Part shown: piece after piece, positions 6,865-11,224 of the stretch
How positions within the stretch are numbered: the first letter of the stretch is position 1
How the letters are laid out: every line of letters begins with the position of its first letter
From: an uncultured Ilumatobacter sp.
GTDB taxonomy: Bacteria > Actinomycetota > Acidimicrobiia > Acidimicrobiales > Ilumatobacteraceae
NCBI GenBank assembly: GCA_937891565.1
Contig: CALAHA010000115.1
Location: 1 to 11,224, forward strand
Direction of reading: 5' to 3'
Length of the DNA stretch: 11,224 nt
The notes under the pieces: model-generated
Databases searched by the model: none
What the model was told of the DNA's origin: nothing
Seen by the model: only the letters and a program-made list of their open reading frames with translations
Made by a program: the position numbers and the translations under genes

Positions 6865-6905
6865 AAAGGCGGTCACACTGTGCCTGGCACAGTGTGACCG
6901 CCTTT
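6865..6905. terminator. Bidirectional palindromic terminator
   Basis: Bases 6865-6884 and 6886-6905 are perfect 20-base inverted copies around a single T, giving a very stable hairpin (about 18 pairs with a realistic loop). The arms start AAAGGCGG and end CCGCCTTT, so each strand's hairpin ends in a short T run. It lies exactly between convergent stops at 6856 and 6918 and would serve both transcripts. The T tracts are only three bases long, which is common in actinobacterial terminators. Confidence 0.92.
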
Positions 6906-6917
6906 GATCAAGTCAGG

Positions 6918-8090
6918 TCAGAGCCCGATCGACTCGTCGATGTACTCGTTGGTCATCAGTTTGGCAGGCGTGAGCCCTTCGGTACCAAAGACCGGGCCGG
7001 CAATGGCGATGAAGCCCTCGAGGCGAGCTTCGTCGAAGTTGCCGAGCGTCGAGTCGGGGCCGTTGCCGACGAGGCCGAGTTCCTTCTGGAGTTCGACCGA
7101 CGCTGCACCGAGCGCCTCGTCGTAGGTCCAGAAGTCGTTGAACTCGTTGACGGCCTTGACAATCAGCGTGTTCGTAGTTGCTGGATCGTTGATGTAGTCG
7201 ACCGTGGCCTGCTGCACGATGGGCGTGAACGCTGCCATACAAGCAGCCAGCTCGTCTTTCTTGGAGTCGAGGACGGCGAGCGGTCCGGCATAGGTCTGCC
7301 AACCTGCGTCGTGAATCAACTCGAACTTGACGGGCTTGCCCCAATCGGCGAAGACGTTCTCGTAGTTGTACGGCTCGGCGGAAGCGAAGCCCTGCTGAGC
7401 AATTTTGCCACCTTCGGCGATGAAGACTGACGGACCGCCGTCGTAGGAACCGTCGAGCTGGCTTTCTTCGACCTGGCCATCAGACAGCAGGAACTGCATG
7501 TAGGCGCCGGTCTCGAAGTAGCGGATCGTGACGCCTTCGGCTTTGAGGTCGGCAATGGTCTCGACGCCCGGGTAGGTCGCGGGATCCCACATGATGATCT
7601 GCGGGTTGATTTCGAGCGGGGCAACAAACGCCGTTGTGGGGTTGTCGGCGTAGTTTTCGATGGCCTCGTCGGTTGCGACGTAGCCAAACGTGATGGCCTC
7701 GTCTTGGGCCATGAGCGAGACGACCTGCTGGAAGCCAACGGCCGGGCCGCCGGTGCGGACCTGCAGGTTGACGCCAGTTGCTTGGCCGCCAGCGACGAGC
7801 GGGCCGGTGACGGTCTTGACGTCAGCATCGATCGTGGCGTTGGCCGAATCGATCATCTGGTACAGCGCACCGTGCTCGGCCTCAGGGAACCAGTCGGTCT
7901 GGATGGTGATGGTCTCGGGGCACACCGATGCGAGATCGACGCTGGCGACTTCCTCCGCCTCGGCGGCGACCGACTCGGTGGCGACTGGCGCTTCTTCTGC
8001 GGCAGGCGCAGAGTCGCTGCCGCACGCAGCGACAGTCATTGCGGCGACTGCACCGAATGCAGCCATCTGTGTCAAGCGAATATTTCGCAT
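6918..8090 (-). CDS. ABC transporter substrate-binding lipoprotein (NMT1/THI5-like)
   Basis: A 390-residue extracytoplasmic solute-binding protein that would capture a small molecule and deliver it to the permease encoded upstream. The N-terminus has a basic start, a hydrophobic stretch (9-22) and the lipobox VAAC with lipidated C23. An Ala/Glu-rich linker (about 29-50) follows, then the binding fold. The mature domain opens with TIQTDWFPEAEHGALYQ, like the WxPxxxHxG(L/F)Y motif of THI5/ThiY/RibY proteins that bind pyrimidine or flavin-like ligands; nitrate, sulfonate and taurine binders share the fold. The start ATG at 8090 has a strong ribosome site AGGGGGAG (8103-8096) at a spacing of five. 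It is the last gene of a unit after amidohydrolase, ATPase and permease, separated by 180 bases that include a stem-loop. Ligand unknown; the context suggests a nitrogen heterocycle. Confidence 0.9.
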   Translation of the reverse strand: MRNIRLTQMAAFGAVAAMTVAACGSDSAPAAEEAPVATESVAAEAEEVASVDLASVCPETITIQTDWFPEAEHGALYQMIDSANATIDADVKTVTGPLVAGGQATGVNLQVRTGGPAVGFQQVVSLMAQDEAITFGYVATDEAIENYADNPTTAFVAPLEINPQIIMWDPATYPGVETIADLKAEGVTIRYFETGAYMQFLLSDGQVEESQLDGSYDGGPSVFIAEGGKIAQQGFASAEPYNYENVFADWGKPVKFELIHDAGWQTYAGPLAVLDSKKDELAACMAAFTPIVQQATVDYINDPATTNTLIVKAVNEFNDFWTYDEALGAASVELQKELGLVGNGPDSTLGNFDEARLEGFIAIAGPVFGTEGLTPAKLMTNEYIDESIGL

Positions 8091-8173
8091 GGTGTCTCCC
8101 CCTAGAGAGTGTTGTGGTGAGCCGGAGCGTTCACGCCGGTAAAGCAGATGCTAGGTGATTGCACAATGAGGTC

Positions 8174-8190
8174 TTCACAGCCAGTGTGAA
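8174..8190. promoter_or_regulatory. 17-bp palindrome TTCACA-GCCAG-TGTGAA in leader of binding-protein gene
   Basis: A perfect 6-base inverted repeat with a 5-base centre lies 84 bases upstream of the substrate-binding protein start. Size and symmetry fit a dimeric repressor operator, and it could also form a small RNA hairpin. No regulator is encoded in the window, so this remains a candidate. Confidence 0.4.
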
Positions 8191-8233
8191 CTTCTTGTTT
8201 CGCACTCGGGCCCGCGGCTTGCACATCTGCGGT

Positions 8234-8266
8234 TTGTCACACCCAGGTCAGACCTCGGTGCGACAA
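8234..8266 (-). other. Intercistronic stem-loop between permease and binding-protein genes
   Basis: Bases 8234-8249 and 8251-8266 are inverted copies of 16 bases with two mismatches, centred at 8250. The structure begins five bases after the permease stop (minus strand) and is not followed by a T run, so it is not a full intrinsic terminator. Such hairpins between ABC genes usually protect upstream mRNA or dampen read-through, giving more binding protein than membrane components. That role is inferred. Confidence 0.7.
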
Positions 8267-8270
8267 GTAG

Positions 8271-9119
8271 TCAGCTGGAACGCTTCTCGTGCCAGCTGCC
8301 GACGACCCGATTGCCAATCCAACCGAACATCATGAACACAGCAATTCCAAGCAGTGCAGACATGACGACAGCGCCGTACATCTGCTCGTACGCAGTGGAG
8401 TTCTGATACAGGTTGATCAGCCGGCCGAGGCCTGGTTCGCCCTGACGGAAGAAGAAGTCACCGACCACGGCACCGACAACCGAAAGGCCGGCCGAGATTT
8501 GTAGCCCAGTAAAAATCGACGGCATCGCGGCAGGGAACTGCAGCTTGATCAATCGGGTCAGACGGGAGGCGCCGTTGAGCGTCATCAACTCGTGGTACCC
8601 ACGATCGACCGATAGCAGCCCAAACAATGTGTTCGCCACGATGGGGAAGATCGCAATGATGATGCACACCATCACGCGGGCTTTGAAATTGAAACCGATG
8701 ACCGTGCCTATGAGGGGTACGAACGCCAGGATCGGCATGGCCTGCAACGCAATGAGGAATGGCCAGAGTGCGTTCTGCACCCATTTGGCCTGGCTCATCA
8801 GCGTGGCCAGCACGAAACCCAAGACAATGGCGATGGCGAGGCCGAGTGCTGCCACCTGGACCGACTCGAAGAGCCCTTCAAGCAACTTGACCAGGCCGCC
8901 GCCAGTACGTGAGCCTCCGGCGCCGCGCTCGATGTTCCAAGTGAGGAATGAGTCTTTGAGCACGTCGTGCGGGACGGGCACGAGGGGTTTCTTCGGCCCG
9001 GACATCAGCACATGATGGGTGAAATACCAGAAGCCGATGAACAGCACGAACACGCCGACCGGGCCCACAAATCGGCTCGGCCCGGCGAATCGCTTCGGCT
9101 TGACGGTGTCGGTGCTCAC
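8271..9119 (-). CDS. ABC transporter permease (SsuC/TauC/ThiX type)
   Basis: A 282-residue inner-membrane permease of the nitrate/sulfonate/taurine/pyrimidine importer family. Hydrophobic segments lie near 18-38, 87-108, 117-141, 148-169, 201-222 and 248-270. A long hydrophilic stretch (39-80) follows the first helix. The EAA coupling loop is at about 177-200, ELMTLNGASRLTRLIKLQFP, which docks on the ATPase. The start is GTG at 9119: it overlaps the ATPase stop as GTGA and has GAGGAG (9132-9127) seven bases upstream. The overlap suggests translational coupling with the ATPase. The binding-protein gene follows on the same strand. Substrate not determined by sequence. Confidence 0.94.
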   Translation of the reverse strand: MSTDTVKPKRFAGPSRFVGPVGVFVLFIGFWYFTHHVLMSGPKKPLVPVPHDVLKDSFLTWNIERGAGGSRTGGGLVKLLEGLFESVQVAALGLAIAIVLGFVLATLMSQAKWVQNALWPFLIALQAMPILAFVPLIGTVIGFNFKARVMVCIIIAIFPIVANTLFGLLSVDRGYHELMTLNGASRLTRLIKLQFPAAMPSIFTGLQISAGLSVVGAVVGDFFFRQGEPGLGRLINLYQNSTAYEQMYGAVVMSALLGIAVFMMFGWIGNRVVGSWHEKRSS

Positions 9120-9862
9120 GGGTGTGCTCCTCGGAGATCGTTGGAGATTTTGCCGGACAGCTCGGCGAACGCTGAGTCGTATCGAATCTCATGTCTGCGG
9201 GGATACTCGAACGGCACCTCGTAGTCGGCAACGATGCGCCCGGGGCGAGCCGACATCACGAGCACGCGGGTGGAGAGGAACACCGCCTCGGCAATCGAGT
9301 GGGTAATGAACAACCCAGCGAAGTTCTTGGTCTTGAACAGTGAGAGCAGCTCGTCGTTGAGCCGTTCGCGGCTGATCTCATCGAGCGCACCGAACGGTTC
9401 GTCGAAGAGGAAAACATCGGGCTGCAGCACCAGTGACCGAGCGAGCGAGGCGCGCATCTTCATACCGCCTGAGAGCTGCCTTGGATACTTGTCCTCGTGC
9501 TCTGTGAGCCCCACGAGTTCAAGTGATTCTTCGACTCTTGGAGCCATTGTGGCGGAGTCGATGCCGTGGAGTTCGGCGATCAGCTCGACGTTCTTTCGAA
9601 CGGATCGCCACGGAAAGAGCGTCGCATCCTGGAACACGTAGCCAATCGAGTCGCGATCGACGTTGCACTCGCCGCCTGTATGGCTTTCCAGGCCGGAGGC
9701 GATTCGCAAAAGCGTCGACTTGCCGCACCCGGACGGGCCCACAACGGTGACGAACTCGCCCCGCTCGATACTGATGGAAACGTCGTCGAGTGCATGTGTC
9801 CCATCTGGAAACACCATCGACAGATTTTTAAATTCGAGCGCATGCTCGCGTGTAGCGGACAA
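9116..9862 (-). CDS. ABC transporter ATP-binding protein (SsuB/TauB/ThiZ type)
   Basis: A 248-residue cytosolic ATPase that powers the importer. All motifs are present: Walker A GPSGCGKST (42-50), Q-loop YVFQD with Q78, signature LSGGM (130-134), Walker B VFLFDEP with D154-E155, D-loop GALD, and switch histidine H188 in FITHSIAEAV. I prefer TTG at 9862 as start: AAGGGGAG at 9878-9871 lies eight bases upstream, and the protein then begins about eight residues before the first strand (ALEFKNLSMVF), as is normal. The alternatives ATG 9937 and ATG 9973 add 25 or 37 residues, overlap the amidohydrolase gene by 23 or 59 bases and lack good ribosome sites. The stop overlaps the permease GTG by four bases. 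Residues between 9937 and 9862 have no family resemblance. Confidence 0.92.
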   Translation of the reverse strand: MSATREHALEFKNLSMVFPDGTHALDDVSISIERGEFVTVVGPSGCGKSTLLRIASGLESHTGGECNVDRDSIGYVFQDATLFPWRSVRKNVELIAELHGIDSATMAPRVEESLELVGLTEHEDKYPRQLSGGMKMRASLARSLVLQPDVFLFDEPFGALDEISRERLNDELLSLFKTKNFAGLFITHSIAEAVFLSTRVLVMSARPGRIVADYEVPFEYPRRHEIRYDSAFAELSGKISNDLRGAHP

Positions 9863-9870
9863 CGGATCTT

Positions 9871-9878
9871 CTCCCCTT
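9871..9878 (-). promoter_or_regulatory. Strong ribosome binding site (AAGGGGAG) deciding TTG start of ATPase
   Basis: On the minus strand AAGGGGAG at 9878-9871 lies eight bases before the TTG at 9862. It is one of the strongest Shine-Dalgarno matches in the window, similar to the one before the substrate-binding protein gene, and favours the shorter, non-overlapping ATPase. Confidence 0.65.
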
Positions 9879-9914
9879 ATTGGTTCGCTGGTGAGTGGGC
9901 GAATTGTGAGTGGC

Positions 9915-11114
9915 TCACGCTGCGAGACGTCGACCATTCCGCCACACGATGCGCTCGGCTGGGCCGAACGCAATCGCCTCCCGGAGCGTAGCCGCCTTGA
10001 CAGCTACGAGATCAGCCCGCTGGCCGACCGTCAGTGTTTGGGCACCGAACGAGGTCACCCGGCCGGCGACCGTGCTGACCGACGACCAGGCGTCATGGGG
10101 GAGGAGGTGGCTGGTCATGATCATGAGGCCCGCTGTTTCGAAGGGGCAGGCCCGACCAACCGGGTTGAACGGGTCCTGCAGGTTGTCGGCACCGGCCGCG
10201 ACCTGTGCGCCAGCGGCGCGCAGGGCAGCCACAGCGGTGAGTCCTCGAGGCATTGGGCTGTGGCCTCGGCCCTGGAGGAACAGGTTGGTGTGGGGGAGCG
10301 CTACGACGCCGATGCCTGCTGCTGCAACCGCTTCAGACGTTGCCCGCTGATCGCGCTCGGACTGCATCGAGAGGCTGACGCAGTGGCTCGCGGTGACCGG
10401 CTGGTTAAAGCCTGTGGCGACCAACTCGGCAAGTTCGGCCAGGCCGGTCGCGTTCGGGTCGAGCGTCTCGTCGGTGTGTAGGTCGACGCCAACGCCGTGA
10501 TCAGCGGCTGTTTGCAGGAAGAATTCGGTCGGACCAAGCGTGTCACCACCTTCAAGGTGCGGGCATCCGCCGACGAGATCAGCTCCCGCACGCAACGCGT
10601 CGTGCAGCAAAGCCCGCTGATCGGCGCCTCCGGGCCCCATCACTGGCCAGCCGCACAATGCCACGATCTCGACGTCGATCACGTCGGCAACCCGGCGTTT
10701 TACTTCGAGGAGCGCCTCGATACTCGCGAGACCTTGCTCCAGAGTCGTGTCGGCGTGGCTGCGCACGGCTCGAAAACCGTTGGCTGACATCAACCGTGCG
10801 GCGCGTTCTGCCCGCTCGATAGTTTCGTCGACGTCAAGCAGGTCGCGATTCGCACGCATCGCAGTGATTGCACCCATGAGGTCGCCGGTCGGGTTCACGA
10901 TCCCTTCGGCCAGAAACGCCTTGTCGAGGTGGGCATGGGGCTCGACCGCTGCAGGCATCAGCACATGGCCGCGCAGGTCAACCACTTCGTCTGTGGGTTC
11001 CGTGGCGAGGTCGCCAATGCCTGTGATCACACCATCCATGATGCGGATGTCCTGTTGCAGATTTGTCACATCCGCATGAACCGTGGTCGCCCGTTGCAGC
11101 AATATCGAAGCCAT
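9915..11114 (-). CDS. Cytosine deaminase-like metal-dependent amidohydrolase (CodA family)
   Basis: A 399-residue cytosolic TIM-barrel amidohydrolase, probably removing an amino group from a heterocycle with one divalent metal. Metal and catalytic positions match E. coli CodA nearly one for one: PHAHLDKAF gives H60 and H62, LHTDETLDP gives H213 and E216, TASHCVSLS gives H244, and GADNLQDPFNP gives D310. The positions equivalent to CodA substrate contacts Q156 and D314 are changed (G155/W156 region and N311, alignment from memory), so cytosine may not be the substrate; AtzC-like, isoguanine- or creatinine-type deamination are options. The start ATG at 11114 gives a normal N-terminus, with TATGTT six bases upstream, so the message may be leaderless. 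It is first in a unit with the ABC importer, suggesting that it processes the imported compound. The end overlaps only upstream alternatives of the ATPase start. Confidence 0.9.
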   Translation of the reverse strand: MASILLQRATTVHADVTNLQQDIRIMDGVITGIGDLATEPTDEVVDLRGHVLMPAAVEPHAHLDKAFLAEGIVNPTGDLMGAITAMRANRDLLDVDETIERAERAARLMSANGFRAVRSHADTTLEQGLASIEALLEVKRRVADVIDVEIVALCGWPVMGPGGADQRALLHDALRAGADLVGGCPHLEGGDTLGPTEFFLQTAADHGVGVDLHTDETLDPNATGLAELAELVATGFNQPVTASHCVSLSMQSERDQRATSEAVAAAGIGVVALPHTNLFLQGRGHSPMPRGLTAVAALRAAGAQVAAGADNLQDPFNPVGRACPFETAGLMIMTSHLLPHDAWSSVSTVAGRVTSFGAQTLTVGQRADLVAVKAATLREAIAFGPAERIVWRNGRRLAA

Positions 11115-11120
11115 CGTGCG

Positions 11121-11126
11121 AACATA
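11121..11126 (-). promoter_or_regulatory. Candidate -10 box (TATGTT) for amidohydrolase-ABC operon
   Basis: On the minus strand TATGTT (11126-11121) fits TANNNT and ends six bases before the ATG at 11114, placing the transcription start at the A of the start codon. No Shine-Dalgarno sequence is present, so a leaderless operon message is likely. The box lies in the 18-bp gap to the divergent gene, so expression in the two directions may interfere. Confidence 0.5.
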
Positions 11127-11132
11127 GACGCC

Positions 11133-11224
11133 ATGGTCGCTGCAAAAGATCTCAAACTCGGTGCTTTTTTCTTTGGTGGAGTCGAGATGGACGATGCCGG
11201 TGCCGGCTTACCTAATCCAATGGA
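11133..11224 (+). CDS. Probable LLM-class flavin-dependent oxidoreductase (N-terminal fragment)
   Basis: The first 30 residues of a gene that leaves the window. ATG at 11133 opens MVAAKDLKLGAFFFGGVEM followed by an Asp/Gly/Pro-rich stretch. The K-L-G-(A/V)-F-F/M strand at the very start resembles bacterial luciferase-like monooxygenases of the NtaA/SnaA/RutA type, which use FMNH2 or F420 to oxidise diverse organics including pyrimidines. With 30 residues the family call is tentative. The gene is divergent from the amidohydrolase with an 18-bp gap and has no visible ribosome site. A role in the same catabolic pathway is inferred from position only. Confidence 0.55.
   Translation, partial: MVAAKDLKLGAFFFGGVEMDDAGAGLPNPM

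Noticed and set aside
7690..8142. Plus-strand frames opposite the substrate-binding protein
   Set aside because: They are antisense to a gene with a clear lipobox, strong ribosome site and family motifs. Their translations show no domain.
9906..9918. Small hairpin GTGAG-TGG-CTCAC at the amidohydrolase stop
   Set aside because: A 5-bp stem with a 3-base loop and no T tract is weak and expected by chance in this composition.

Overview
The window is high-GC bacterial DNA, about 60% G+C by eye, densely packed with short gaps, overlapping stops and starts, and several TANNNT boxes sitting 6-8 bases before start codons (leaderless-transcript style). Together with the protein types (CBS-linked site-2 protease, PYROXD2-like oxidoreductase, creatininase-fold amidohydrolase, NMT1/THI5-type ABC importer) this suggests an actinobacterium, perhaps an Acidimicrobiia/Ilumatobacter-type lineage. 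The lineage is inference; there is no rRNA or tRNA in the window.

Layout. Bases 1-2540 (+): the end of a [2Fe-2S] subunit and a complete molybdopterin subunit of a xanthine dehydrogenase-family hydroxylase, translationally coupled. 2641-3138 (+): a COG2236-like purine-type phosphoribosyltransferase. Its stop codon shares a CTAG with the stop of the convergent gene 3135-4208 (-), a membrane site-2 protease with CBS domains. 4209-4465 is a non-coding gap with a long nested imperfect palindrome and a 17-bp tandem repeat. 4466-6028 (-) is a phytoene-dehydrogenase-like FAD oxidoreductase, divergent from a creatininase-family hydrolase at 6077-6856 (+). A perfect 41-bp palindromic bidirectional terminator follows. 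6918-11114 (-) is a four-gene unit read right to left: CodA-like amidohydrolase, ABC ATPase, ABC permease, then a substrate-binding lipoprotein after a 180-bp gap with a strong intercistronic stem-loop. The last 92 bases (+) are the start of a probable luciferase-like flavin-dependent oxidoreductase, only 18 bp from the amidohydrolase start.

How they may work together. The ABC importer, the cytosine-deaminase-fold enzyme, the molybdenum hydroxylase, the phosphoribosyltransferase and the partial flavin oxidoreductase all fit uptake and processing of nitrogen heterocycles (purines, pyrimidines or related compounds). Key substrate-contact positions in both the Mo-hydroxylase and the deaminase appear to differ from the classical xanthine and cytosine enzymes, so the real substrate is open. 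The site-2 protease and the FAD oxidoreductase have no obvious place in this pathway.
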